From an uncultured Collinsella sp. (GTDB lineage Bacteria; Actinomycetota; Coriobacteriia; Coriobacteriales; Coriobacteriaceae): a stretch of 64,000 nucleotides of DNA. Shown here in pieces: positions 8,937 through 17,706 of this stretch (positions are counted from its first letter, which is position 1; every line of letters begins with the position of its first letter). The position numbers and the translations under genes were made by a program. Location: assembly GCA_900545605.1 (NCBI GenBank), contig UQZL01000001.1, positions 79,389-143,388 of the forward strand. Reading direction: 5' to 3'. The notes under the pieces are model-generated. The model ran no database searches, had not been told where the DNA came from, and worked only from the letters and a program-made list of their open reading frames with translations.

Positions 8937-8966
8937 GCGGACGGGGGTAGCGCGAAAGGACTGCAC

Positions 8967-10991
8967 ATGCGTCAATTTAAGACCGAGAGCAAAAAACTGC
9001 TCGACCTCATGATCAACTCCATCTACACCAATAAGGAAATCTTCCTGCGCGAGCTTATCTCTAACGCGAGCGACGCCGTCGACAAGCTCAACTTTAGGAG
9101 CCTGCAGGACCCGAGCGTCAAGATCGACCAGGGCGACTTGGCCATTCGCGTCTCCTTTGATAAAGACGCCCGCACCATTACCATCTCGGATAACGGCATT
9201 GGCATGACCGCCGAGGAGCTCGAGCGCAATCTGGGCACCATCGCCCATTCCGGCTCCGAGGAGTTTAAGACCGAGAACGCCGAGCAGCAGGGTTCGGATG
9301 TCGACATCATCGGCCAGTTTGGCGTGGGCTTCTACTCGGCTTTTATGGTCGCCAGCCATGTGAAGGTCGTCAGCCGCGCCTATGGCGAGGATGTCGCCCA
9401 TGTGTGGGAATCCGACGGTCTTGAGGGCTACACCATCGAGGACGGCGAGCGCGCCGAGCACGGTACCGATGTCATTCTGACGCTGCGTGAGAACGAGAAG
9501 CTCGACGCCGACGGCGAGGCCGAGACCTACGATCGCTTCCTGACCGAGTGGGGCCTCAAGAGCCTGATTCAGCAGTACAGCAACTATGTGCGCTACCCGA
9601 TTCAGATGATGGTGTCCAAGAGCCGCCAGAAACCCAAGCCCGAGGACGCCGGCGACGATTACAAGCCCGAGTACGAGGACTACCAGGAGCTCGAGACCGT
9701 CAACTCCATGACGCCGATCTGGAAAAAGCGCAGCTCCGATGTCGAGCAGAAGGACTACGACGAGTTCTACAAGTCCACGTTCCACGACTTTGACGATCCT
9801 GCGCGCACTATCAGCTTCCATGCCGAGGGTACGCTCGAGTACGACGCCCTGTTGTTTGTGCCGGGCCGCGCGCCGTTCGATCTGTACAGCAAGGACTACG
9901 AGAAGGGCCTGGCGCTCTATAGCTCCAACGTGCTGATTATGGAGAAGTGCGACGACCTGCTGCCCGACTACTACAACTTTGTCCGCGGCGTCGTGGATTC
10001 CGCTGACGTGTCGCTCAACATCTCGCGTGAGACGCTGCAGCAGAACCGTCAGCTCAAGGCCATCGCCAAGCGCGTGGAGAAGAAGATTACCGCCGATCTT
10101 GAGGATATGCGCGACAATGACCGCGAGGCCTACGAGAAGTTCTTTGAGAACTTTGGCCGCGGTCTTAAGTACGGCATCTACTCGAGCTATGGCATGAAGG
10201 CCGATGAGCTCGCCGATCTGCTGCTGTTCTGGTCTGCCAAGGAGCAGAAGATGATTACCCTGGCCGAGTATGCCAAGGGCATGCCCGAGGATCAGAAGGC
10301 CATCTACTACGCCGCCGGCGACTCGCGTGAGCGCTTGGCCAAGATGCCCGTGGTAAAGGGCGTGCTCGACCGCGGCTATGACGTGCTGCTGCTGACGCAG
10401 GATGTGGATGAGTTCACGTTCCAGGCCATGCGTGAGTACGTTGCCGCCGATATGCCCAAGATCTACGAGGACGATGCTGCCCGCGAGGCTGCCGAGAAGG
10501 CTGTGGCCGACGGTGCCGAGCCCGAGGTCGAGGATCGTCATCTGGAGCTCAAGAACGTCGCGACCGGCGATCTTGACCTGGCGACCGAGGACGAGAAGAA
10601 GGAGGCCGAGGACGCCACCAAGGAAAACGAGGACCTCTTTAGCGCTATGAAGGAGGCGCTCGGTGACAAGGTCGAGAAAGTTGCCGTCTCCGCGCGCCTG
10701 ACCGATGCCCCCGCTTGCATCACCACCGAGGGTCCGCTTTCGCTTGAGATGGAGAAGGTGCTCCAGAAGGGACCCGAGGGCGCGCCCGACGGCATGCCCA
10801 AGAGCCAACGCGTGCTCGAGCTCAACGCCAAGCACCCGGTCTTTTCCAAGCTCGTCGCCGCTCAGAAGGCGGGCGACGCCGACAAGATCAAGCAGTACTC
10901 CGGTTTGCTCTATGACCAGGCCCTGCTGGTCGAGGGCATCCTCCCCGAGGATCCCGTAGCCTTCGCGGCGGCTGTTTGCAACTTGATGTAG
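8967..10991 (+). CDS. htpG: Chaperone protein HtpG (Hsp90)
   Basis: Cytosolic ATP-dependent chaperone of 674 aa. The N-terminal GHKL ATPase domain shows LFLRELISNASDA-type helix (here IFLRELISNASDAVDKL), DNGIGMT and GVGFYSAF. The middle domain has the catalytic Arg region (LNISRETLQQNR). The C-terminal dimerisation domain is preceded by a Glu/Lys-rich linker (about residues 495-560) that is longer and more acidic than in E. coli HtpG (624 aa). Alone in its transcription unit, with a leader hairpin upstream and a strong hairpin downstream. Confidence 0.96.
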   Translation: MRQFKTESKKLLDLMINSIYTNKEIFLRELISNASDAVDKLNFRSLQDPSVKIDQGDLAIRVSFDKDARTITISDNGIGMTAEELERNLGTIAHSGSEEFKTENAEQQGSDVDIIGQFGVGFYSAFMVASHVKVVSRAYGEDVAHVWESDGLEGYTIEDGERAEHGTDVILTLRENEKLDADGEAETYDRFLTEWGLKSLIQQYSNYVRYPIQMMVSKSRQKPKPEDAGDDYKPEYEDYQELETVNSMTPIWKKRSSDVEQKDYDEFYKSTFHDFDDPARTISFHAEGTLEYDALLFVPGRAPFDLYSKDYEKGLALYSSNVLIMEKCDDLLPDYYNFVRGVVDSADVSLNISRETLQQNRQLKAIAKRVEKKITADLEDMRDNDREAYEKFFENFGRGLKYGIYSSYGMKADELADLLLFWSAKEQKMITLAEYAKGMPEDQKAIYYAAGDSRERLAKMPVVKGVLDRGYDVLLLTQDVDEFTFQAMREYVAADMPKIYEDDAAREAAEKAVADGAEPEVEDRHLELKNVATGDLDLATEDEKKEAEDATKENEDLFSAMKEALGDKVEKVAVSARLTDAPACITTEGPLSLEMEKVLQKGPEGAPDGMPKSQRVLELNAKHPVFSKLVAAQKAGDADKIKQYSGLLYDQALLVEGILPEDPVAFAAAVCNLM

Positions 10992-11021
10992 TTCGGGGAT
11001 ACGGCACCGTAACTAGATTAG

Positions 11022-11095
11022 AACGAGAGTGGATAATCTCCCACTTTTGGCTCGAATGCGGGCTTGAAGTGAGAGATTTTCCACTCTCGTTTCCT
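11022..11095. terminator. Long hairpin terminator after htpG
   Basis: AACGAGAGTGGA (11022-11033) pairs with TCCACTCTCGTT (11080-11091). The stem continues inward with AATCTC/GAGATT and CACTT/AAGTG. A T-rich run (TTTCCTTTT) follows. Confidence 0.7.
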
Positions 11096-11099
11096 TTTG

Positions 11100-11128
11100 A
11101 ATGATCCCTCCGTCCCCAAGGGATCATT
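11100..11128. repeat. Dispersed palindrome, copy 1 (partner at 56080-56110)
   Basis: AATGATCCCT (11100-11109) and AGGGATCATT (11119-11128) form perfect 10-bp arms around a loop containing CCGTCCCC. The copy at 56080 has TGATCCGTT/AACGGATCA arms and the reverse-complementary loop GGGGACGGAGG, so the two are the same element in opposite orientation. Confidence 0.6.
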
Positions 11129-11230
11129 TATTTGTGCGGGTTGTGGTTTTGTGACCTGCTGAAATTTAGGATACTGTACATCTGTACGTTAACTCATCTT
11201 CGTAGTATATTGCTACCCGCAAAACTCAAC

Positions 11231-11270
11231 ACCATTGTGCTTTGAGACGTTAAAGCGCCTACTACAATGG
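11231..11270. promoter_or_regulatory. Inverted repeat spanning the start of the first yhgE-like gene
   Basis: ACCATTGT (11231-11238) and ACAATGGT (11263-11270) are perfect 8-bp arms, 24 bp apart, and the right arm contains the ATG at 11267. It could be an operator or an mRNA hairpin hiding the start. A TATATT -10-like hexamer is just upstream near 11206. Confidence 0.35.
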
Positions 11271-14083
11271 TTGTCGATAGTACGATTCGATTTAACGACA
11301 GGATGGATGGTCCAAGCGTGAGTCTCGGCAGCAAACTATCCAATGCAAAGGTGTCCTTTGCGATATTTAAGCGCGACATTAAGCGACTGCTTGTGAACCC
11401 CGTCGCCCTGGTGGTTACCCTAGGCGTGTGCGTTATTCCCTCGCTGTATGCCTGGTATAACATCGTGGCAAACTGGGATCCGTATGGAAACACCCAAGGC
11501 ATCAAGATTGCTATCGCCAACAACGATCGAGGCACCCAAAACGACTTGGTGGGTGAGCTCAACGCTGGCGACAAAGTGGTCGACCAGCTCAAGGAGAATC
11601 ATCAGTTGGGCTGGACGTTCGTCGACTCGACGGCCGATGCCAAGGAGGGCGTCGAGAGCGGCGAGTACTATGCCGCTATCGTGATTCCCAAGAACTTCTC
11701 GGATAACCTGGTTTCGATGCTCGACGGCAACTACCATCAGCCCAAGCTCACGTACTACGTCAATGAGAAGAAGAGCGCCATTGCGCCCAAGGTTACCGAT
11801 ACCGGTGCAAACACCATCGAGGAGCAGATCAACTCGGAATTTGTCTCTACGGTAGGCAAGACTGTTGCCGGTATCGCCAAGGATGCCGGTGTCGATTTAA
11901 AGGACAAGGCAACCCAGACTCAGGACTCGCTGGCAAGTTCGGTGTCCGAGGCGTCCGACACCTTGGGCGAGGTGCGCGATTCGATTGGCGATATGAATGC
12001 CGCCATCGATAAGACGAGTGGCGCTATCGCCTCGGCTGATGCGGCACTTGCCGGCTTGCAAGACCAGGCACCGTCGCTGACGCAGGCGATCTCCCAGGGC
12101 AACGACCTGCTGAGCGAAGCTCGCACCACGGCGGGCAACTCCATCACCTCGCTCTCCAAGGCGCTCTCGGAAGGCAGCCTTGCGCTCACCAAGACGTCGG
12201 CCTCTGCGAACGCTGCCATCGGCAAGCTGACGGGCGCGGTCACATCTACGACCACCCGTATCGACAACTCGCTCGAGTCTCTTCAAGCGACGATCGACCA
12301 CAATAAGGCCGTTATCGGGCACTTGGAGATTCTCGCCAATGACACGTCGACAGGTTCCGAGGAAATTGACGCGCGCATTGTATCGACCATCGATTTGCTT
12401 CGAGAGCAGAATGAAAAGCTTCAGAGCATCAAGGACGGTCTGTCCGCGCAGTCGAGCGCCATGGCGAATGACGCAGCGGCTGTTTCGGGTGCCAGTGACG
12501 CTATCAATAACGCAATTCATACCGGTGCGACCAACCTTGGCCAAGCCCAGACGGACTTGGGCCAAAACGCGCTGCCGAAGGCCTCGAGCGCGCTCGACTC
12601 TTTTGCTGCCGTTTCGGGCGACCTGACCGGTATCGTCTCGGGTATGACACCTACACTTGCAAATGCGCGCGGCACGTTGGCGCAGCTTAGCGCTACGCTC
12701 GGCCAGGCCAAGACCACGCTGTCCCAGACCGATTCCTCGCTTGCCAAGGTCCAGGACAAGCTTGCAACCGCCGCCAATGACATCGCGGCGCTGCAGACCT
12801 CCGAGTCCATGGGCGAGCTGGCCGATCTGATGGGCGTCGATGTCAATGACGTGGCAGATTTCATGGCGTCTCCGGTTGAGTTGACGTCCAAGCCAATCTA
12901 TCCGGTCAAGAGCTTTGGCTCGGGCATCGCTCCCTTCTACACCAATCTGGCGCTTTGGGTGGGCGGCTATGTGCTCATCGCCATTTACAAGCTCGAGGTC
13001 GACCGTGAAGGTGTTGGCAGCTTTACGGCGCGCCAAGGCTACTTTGGCCGCTGGTTGCTCATGGTGATCCTGGGCGCGTTGCAGGCCATCATCGTTACGG
13101 TAGGCGATCTGGTGATTGGCGTGCAGTGCGTCAGCCCGCTGCTGTTCGTGCTGGGCGGCATCGCCATTTCGTTCACCTACGTCAATATCATCTATGCGCT
13201 GTCCACCACGTTTAAGCATATCGGCAAGGCTATCGGCGTCATTCTCGTCATCGTGCAGATCCCGGGTTCGTCGGGCATGTACCCCATCGAGATGATGCCC
13301 GGCTTCTTCCAGTGGCTGCACCCGCTGCTGCCCTTTACCTACGGCATCAATCTGCTGCGCGAGACGGTCGGCGGCATGTATTCGTTCAACTACCTGTTTA
13401 ACCTGTGCATTCTGGGCGTGTTCTTGATCGTGGCGCTCTTTATCGGCCTGCAGCTGCGTCCGCTGCTGCTCAACCTTAACCTGCTCTTTGATAAACAGCT
13501 CTCCACGACCGGTATGATGATTTGCGAGTCCAACGACCTGCCGCGCCAGCGCTACTCGCTGCGCACGGCCATGCGCGTCATGCTCGATTCCGATTCGTAC
13601 CGTCGCGAACTGCTCGATCATGCGGTCGCCTTTGAACATCGCTACCCGTACTACATCAAGGGCGGTTTTGCCGCCGTGGTGGGCGTTCAGGTCCTGCTCT
13701 TTGTCCTGTCGACGGTTCTCGATATCGACAATAACGGCAAGATCATCCTGCTTGTCATTTGGATCATCTCGGTTATTGCCATCTGCGGCTGGCTTATCAA
13801 TATCGAATATATCCGAGCGAGCCTCAATACCCAGATGCGCATCTCGGCGCTTTCGGATGAGGACCTGCGTCGCGAGATGCGCGAACACACGGCCGCCATT
13901 CCTGCCGCCCGCCACATGTTTGGCCTCAACGCCAGCGAGCGTGGTGCCAAGGGCGGCGATCAGTCCACGGGCCGCTTGCCGCATATCGGCTCGCACCATA
14001 AATCTCAGGGCAGCGACAGCACAGCCACAAATGATGGAGATACCACCGCGCTTGGCAAGCACTCCAAAGGAGGTGAGGCATAA
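11267..14083 (+). CDS. YhgE/Pip-family membrane protein (large paralog)
   Basis: 938-aa integral membrane protein of the YhgE/Pip ('phage infection protein') family, related to the EsaA/ABC-2 group. One N-terminal membrane segment (VALVVTLGVCVIPSLYAWYN) precedes a family hallmark (NWDPYGNT). A long extracellular Ala/Ser-rich helical region spans roughly residues 180-530, and five or six membrane segments follow from about residue 560. A second hydrophobic pair near residues 800-850 is extra compared with the neighbour. The start at 11267 has a weak ribosome site, and ATG 11303 is an alternative. Export or envelope-stress roles are suggested for the family, but no substrate is known. Confidence 0.85.
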   Translation: MVVDSTIRFNDRMDGPSVSLGSKLSNAKVSFAIFKRDIKRLLVNPVALVVTLGVCVIPSLYAWYNIVANWDPYGNTQGIKIAIANNDRGTQNDLVGELNAGDKVVDQLKENHQLGWTFVDSTADAKEGVESGEYYAAIVIPKNFSDNLVSMLDGNYHQPKLTYYVNEKKSAIAPKVTDTGANTIEEQINSEFVSTVGKTVAGIAKDAGVDLKDKATQTQDSLASSVSEASDTLGEVRDSIGDMNAAIDKTSGAIASADAALAGLQDQAPSLTQAISQGNDLLSEARTTAGNSITSLSKALSEGSLALTKTSASANAAIGKLTGAVTSTTTRIDNSLESLQATIDHNKAVIGHLEILANDTSTGSEEIDARIVSTIDLLREQNEKLQSIKDGLSAQSSAMANDAAAVSGASDAINNAIHTGATNLGQAQTDLGQNALPKASSALDSFAAVSGDLTGIVSGMTPTLANARGTLAQLSATLGQAKTTLSQTDSSLAKVQDKLATAANDIAALQTSESMGELADLMGVDVNDVADFMASPVELTSKPIYPVKSFGSGIAPFYTNLALWVGGYVLIAIYKLEVDREGVGSFTARQGYFGRWLLMVILGALQAIIVTVGDLVIGVQCVSPLLFVLGGIAISFTYVNIIYALSTTFKHIGKAIGVILVIVQIPGSSGMYPIEMMPGFFQWLHPLLPFTYGINLLRETVGGMYSFNYLFNLCILGVFLIVALFIGLQLRPLLLNLNLLFDKQLSTTGMMICESNDLPRQRYSLRTAMRVMLDSDSYRRELLDHAVAFEHRYPYYIKGGFAAVVGVQVLLFVLSTVLDIDNNGKIILLVIWIISVIAICGWLINIEYIRASLNTQMRISALSDEDLRREMREHTAAIPAARHMFGLNASERGAKGGDQSTGRLPHIGSHHKSQGSDSTATNDGDTTALGKHSKGGEA

Positions 14084-16273
14084 ATGAAGAACATCCTGCA
14101 TCTGTTTAAGCGCGATGTCCAAAACGTGTCTCGCTCCGTGATCGGCTTGGTTGTCGTGATGGGCCTCATTATCGTACCGTGTCTGTACGCGTGGTTTAAC
14201 ATCGCCGGCAGCTGGGATCCGTACGGCAACACCGGCAATCTTAAGATCGCCGTGGTCAACACCGATGAGGGTTACGAGAGCGATTTGATCCCCGTCGAGG
14301 TTAACGTGGGCGAAAACGTGACCGCCACCCTACGCGGCAACGAGAGCTTCGATTGGGTTGTGCTCAACAATCGCGAAAAGGCTATCGAGGGCGTTAAGTC
14401 GGGCGCGTACTATGCTGCCGTCGTTATCCCCAAAACGTTTAGCGCTGACATGATGACGCTTTTCTCGACCGACGTGAAGCATGCCGATATCGAGTTCTAC
14501 GAGAATCAGAAGGCCAACGCCATTGCGCAGATCGTGACCGAGAAGGGTTCGAGCGCCGTCCAGAGCCAGGTTAACAAAACTTTTACCGAGACCATTACGA
14601 CGATCGGTCTTAAGACGGTGTCCAGCCTGCTCGATTACATGAGCACCGACCAGGTGGGTAACTTTATCGCCAACCTGTCCTCGACGCTCGGCGATTCGAT
14701 TGAGGACCTGCGAGACGTTCGGGCAAATGCTTCGTCGCTGGCGGGCATTTTGAGCTCCACGTCCGATTCGCTGACGTCGGCGAGCGGCATGCTCAAGCAG
14801 ACGGGCACGGTCGATGAGTCGACCAAGCAGTTGATGGAGCATGCCAAGAGCGGCATGAGCGATTCCAAGGAAGCGCTGAAGGACGCCAACGACGCCATCA
14901 ATGCCGCGATTGACGGAAGCGCGGGCTCGTTTGACAACGTGTCCGCCGAGCTTGCGAAGGCATTTGATGCCGCGAATCAACATGTCGACCTTACAGTGTC
15001 CCAGCTCAACGATGCCGCGGCGGCGCTCAACACGCGTGCCGACGATATCGACGCCACGGCCGACCAGCTCCGCAGCTTTGCCGATCAGGTGACTGACGAA
15101 AAACTCCAGGACAGCCTCAAGTCTGTGGCAACATCGCTGAGCAGGATTGCTGTGGAGTATCGCAACAACGCCAAGGACTTGACGGCCACCGCGAAGTCTC
15201 TCTCTGACAGCATGGCAGAGGTTAATAAGTCGCGTGCCGAGGTCGATCAGGCAATCGCGGATGCCAAGGCTGGTATCTCGGGCGCCAAGACTGACTACGA
15301 CTCTACGTTTTCGGCCAAGGCAAAGGAGCTCAAGAAGACCATCTCGGGCGTTTTGGATTCGCTGAACGGTATTTCGAACGATCTGGATAGTGCTGTTGCT
15401 GGCCTGACCGACGCATCCGGTTCGCTGGCAAAGGGCCTCTCCAAAGCTGCAAAGCTGGTCAACAAGGCTTCTGATCAGCTGGGCGAGGCGTCGGACAAGA
15501 TCAGTGCGTTTAAGGACGAGCTCGACGGCGCCTTGATGTCGGATGACCTCGCTACGATCAAGACGATGATCGGCAATGATCCCGAGGGTCTGGCCGTGTC
15601 GCTTTCCGGCCCCGTCGCGCTCGATCGCAAGCCGGTCTATCCGATCCGCAACTACGGTTCGGCCATGGCACCGTTCTACACGATTCTGTCGCTCTGGGTG
15701 GGCTCGATTGTGCTGGCGGCCATGATGAAGGTCTCGGTTGACGATGAGCTTATCAACGAGCTCATCCCCGTGCGCCTGCACGAGATCTACCTGGGCCGCT
15801 ACCTGTTCTTTGGCGGTCTGGCCCTGCTGCAGGCAACGCTCGTGTGTGCGGGCGACATCCTGTTCTTTGGCATCCAGTGCGACGACCCGCTGCAGTTTGT
15901 GCTGGCGGGCTGGGTCGCGAGTCTCGTGTTCTCCAATATCGTCTACACGCTTACGGTTTCGTTTGGCGATATCGGCAAGGCGCTCGCCGTCGTGCTGCTG
16001 GTCATGCAGGTCGGCGGTTCGGGCGGCACGTTCCCCATCGAGATGACCGGCCCCGTGTTCCAGGCGATCTATCCGTTCCTGCCGTTCACCCACGGCATCA
16101 ACGCCATGCATGCCGCCATGGCCGGTGCCTACCATATGGAGTACTGGGTTGAGCTGGGTATTCTGGCGAGCTATCTGATTCCGTCGCTGGCCCTGGGCGT
16201 CGTCTTCCGCCGCCCGGTTATCAAAGCTAACGACTGGATCATCGAAAAGCTGGAATCAACAAAGCTTATTTAG
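14084..16273 (+). CDS. YhgE/Pip-family membrane protein (second paralog)
   Basis: 729-aa paralog of the preceding gene with the same plan: N-terminal segment VIGLVVVMGLIIVPCLYAWF, the SWDPYGNT hallmark, a long coiled region rich in Ala, Asp and Ser (about residues 180-500), then about six membrane segments. The ATG follows the upstream stop codon directly, with GGAGGTGAGG inside the upstream gene, so the pair is translationally coupled. This suggests a hetero-oligomeric complex (inference). Confidence 0.87.
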   Translation: MKNILHLFKRDVQNVSRSVIGLVVVMGLIIVPCLYAWFNIAGSWDPYGNTGNLKIAVVNTDEGYESDLIPVEVNVGENVTATLRGNESFDWVVLNNREKAIEGVKSGAYYAAVVIPKTFSADMMTLFSTDVKHADIEFYENQKANAIAQIVTEKGSSAVQSQVNKTFTETITTIGLKTVSSLLDYMSTDQVGNFIANLSSTLGDSIEDLRDVRANASSLAGILSSTSDSLTSASGMLKQTGTVDESTKQLMEHAKSGMSDSKEALKDANDAINAAIDGSAGSFDNVSAELAKAFDAANQHVDLTVSQLNDAAAALNTRADDIDATADQLRSFADQVTDEKLQDSLKSVATSLSRIAVEYRNNAKDLTATAKSLSDSMAEVNKSRAEVDQAIADAKAGISGAKTDYDSTFSAKAKELKKTISGVLDSLNGISNDLDSAVAGLTDASGSLAKGLSKAAKLVNKASDQLGEASDKISAFKDELDGALMSDDLATIKTMIGNDPEGLAVSLSGPVALDRKPVYPIRNYGSAMAPFYTILSLWVGSIVLAAMMKVSVDDELINELIPVRLHEIYLGRYLFFGGLALLQATLVCAGDILFFGIQCDDPLQFVLAGWVASLVFSNIVYTLTVSFGDIGKALAVVLLVMQVGGSGGTFPIEMTGPVFQAIYPFLPFTHGINAMHAAMAGAYHMEYWVELGILASYLIPSLALGVVFRRPVIKANDWIIEKLESTKLI

Positions 16274-16300
16274 TTACGCGGTTTTACCAAACCGCGTAAC
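16273..16300. terminator. Perfect 12-bp hairpin at the end of the yhgE pair
   Basis: GTTACGCGGTTT (16273-16284) and AAACCGCGTAAC (16289-16300) with a 4-nt loop; the stem begins on the last base of the stop codon. There is no T-run, but a second hairpin with one lies downstream. Confidence 0.6.
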
Positions 16301-16348
16301 GGCTCGACGCTGCAAACGTCCCTAAGCGGCAATCTGACGTTCAATTTC

Positions 16349-16385
16349 AAGGGCGCGACCAGAAGGTCAGCGCCCTTTCATTTCA
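16349..16385 (+). terminator. Intrinsic terminator after the yhgE pair
   Basis: AAGGGCGC plus GACC, loop AGAA, then GGTC plus GCGCCCTT, followed by TCATTT. It occupies part of the 333-bp gap before the EamA gene; the rest of that gap holds only the promoter and leader hairpin described below. Confidence 0.7.
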
Positions 16386-16468
16386 CGTCACCTTGCTCGC
16401 TTAGGGGCGTTTTCGCTGACGTTGCCGGAACATCGAGGTTTTCTGTACCGACGCTTTAGCGTAGTGAA

Positions 16469-16535
16469 TTGCGTGGGTTGCGTGGTTGTTGCTACAGTAG
16501 CGGGGCGTGCCGGGGGTCCGGCGCGTCCCGTTTTT
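16469..16535 (+). promoter_or_regulatory. Candidate promoter and terminator-like hairpin ahead of the EamA gene
   Basis: TTGCGT (16469-16474), 18 bp, TACAGT (16493-16498). Immediately after it, CGGGGCGTGCCGG (16501-16513) pairs with CCGGCGCGTCCCG (16518-16530) using G-U pairs, followed by TTTTT. The transcript would start within the hairpin, so either the promoter call or the leader reading may be wrong. Confidence 0.45.
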
Positions 16536-16606
16536 ATTTGACCATGAGGCGGCACGCAGCCATACGCGTGCGGACACCACGCCCAGATTGAGTGTGAGGA
16601 TGTTCC

Positions 16607-17590
16607 ATGGCCCAATACGCTGCCAACGAAATCGAGAATATGCCCGATAGCCCTGTAGCCCGCGAAGACCTAGGTGCCGGCGGTGCCTCTCGCGGTGCCG
16701 GTGCGCGCTCGCCGCTGTTCTGGAAGGTCTTGCTGCTTTCGGTGGCGGTCATCTGGGGCTATTCCTTCACCACCATGAAGGATGCGCTCGATACCATTCC
16801 GGTGTTCGAGCTGCTCTACATTCGTTTTCTTCCGGCGTCGTTGGTCATGCTTGCCATCTTCCACGAGCGCATTGTTGCCCATTTCAACGCTCGAAACCTG
16901 ATTGTTGGACTTGGCATGGGCGCGCTCATGTGGGGTGCCTACGGTTTGCAGACGATCGGCCTGGCACAGACCACGGCAGGCAAGAGTGCATTTTTGACGG
17001 GCACGTACTGCATCTTGGTTCCGTTTGCGTGCTACGTTCTAAGCGGCGAAAAGCTCACTCGCTACAACTTGGGTGCCGCATTGCTTTGTCTGGCGGGCAT
17101 TGGCCTGGTGGCGCTCGATAGCGTCGAGTTCAACATCGGTGATGCCATCACGCTGGGCGGTGCGGTCTTTTTCGCCATCCAGATGGCGGTGACCGCCAAG
17201 TACGGTCGCAAAATGGACATCAACGTCATTACGTTTTGGATGTTTGTGGGCAATGGCGTCTTGAGCCTTATCTCGTCGCTGCTATTCGAGACCCAGGCGC
17301 CTCTGTCCGTGTGGACGCCGAGCTTTATCGGCGTGATGGCCTTTCTCTCGGTGGGCTGCACGTGCGTGGCGCTGCTCATCCAAAACGTCGGCTTGGCGCA
17401 CGTCCCGGCCTCGACGGGCTCGCTGCTGCTCTCGATGGAATCGCCCTCGGGTGTGCTGTTCTCGGTGCTGTTAATGGGTGAGGCGCTCACCTCGCGCCTG
17501 CTCGCCGGCTTTGCACTCATCTTCCTGTCGATTATCTTGAGCGAGACACATTTCGATTTTTTGCGCCGAAATAATTGCGCGCAATTGTAA
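16607..17590 (+). CDS. EamA/DMT-superfamily transporter
   Basis: 327-aa inner-membrane protein with about ten hydrophobic segments and two EamA repeats (first about residues 40-165, second about 180-310). The motif WGYSFTTMKDAL near residue 47 and GSLLLSMESPSGVLFSVLLMGE in the second repeat fit the family, though the exact substrate (metabolite or amino-acid efflux) cannot be read. The start has a GAGGATG ribosome site. The N-terminal 40 residues are hydrophilic and Ala/Glu-rich. Confidence 0.88.
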   Translation: MAQYAANEIENMPDSPVAREDLGAGGASRGAGARSPLFWKVLLLSVAVIWGYSFTTMKDALDTIPVFELLYIRFLPASLVMLAIFHERIVAHFNARNLIVGLGMGALMWGAYGLQTIGLAQTTAGKSAFLTGTYCILVPFACYVLSGEKLTRYNLGAALLCLAGIGLVALDSVEFNIGDAITLGGAVFFAIQMAVTAKYGRKMDINVITFWMFVGNGVLSLISSLLFETQAPLSVWTPSFIGVMAFLSVGCTCVALLIQNVGLAHVPASTGSLLLSMESPSGVLFSVLLMGEALTSRLLAGFALIFLSIILSETHFDFLRRNNCAQL

Positions 17591-17600
17591 ACAACTTGTT

Positions 17601-17628
17601 GCGCCGTCCTCCTGGGGCGGCGTTTTTT
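17601..17628 (+). terminator. Intrinsic terminator after the EamA gene
   Basis: CGCCGTCC pairs with GGGGCGGCG around a short loop, followed by TTTTTT. It is 10 nt past the stop codon. Confidence 0.75.
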
Positions 17629-17706
17629 ATGTAACGCCCTTACAGTTATGCCTTGCACTTTAGACCATCAAAGTGTTTTCTGCACAAATAATACTGGAGG
17701 GCATCT

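Noticed and set aside
8765..8966. CIRCE or HAIR element controlling htpG
   Set aside because: No TTAGCACTC/GAGTGCTAA or CTTGAGT/ACTCAAG repeats are present.
8883..10835. 650-aa open frame antisense to htpG
   Set aside because: Shadow of GC-rich codon use; composition is low-complexity Leu/Val/Gly and no start signal or family is seen. The same applies to long antisense frames over yhgE, ppc, feoB and hisS.
11897..16135. Two long antisense frames over the yhgE pair
   Set aside because: Arg/His/Asp-rich translations typical of reversed Ala/Asp-rich genes; the plus-strand proteins have clear domains.
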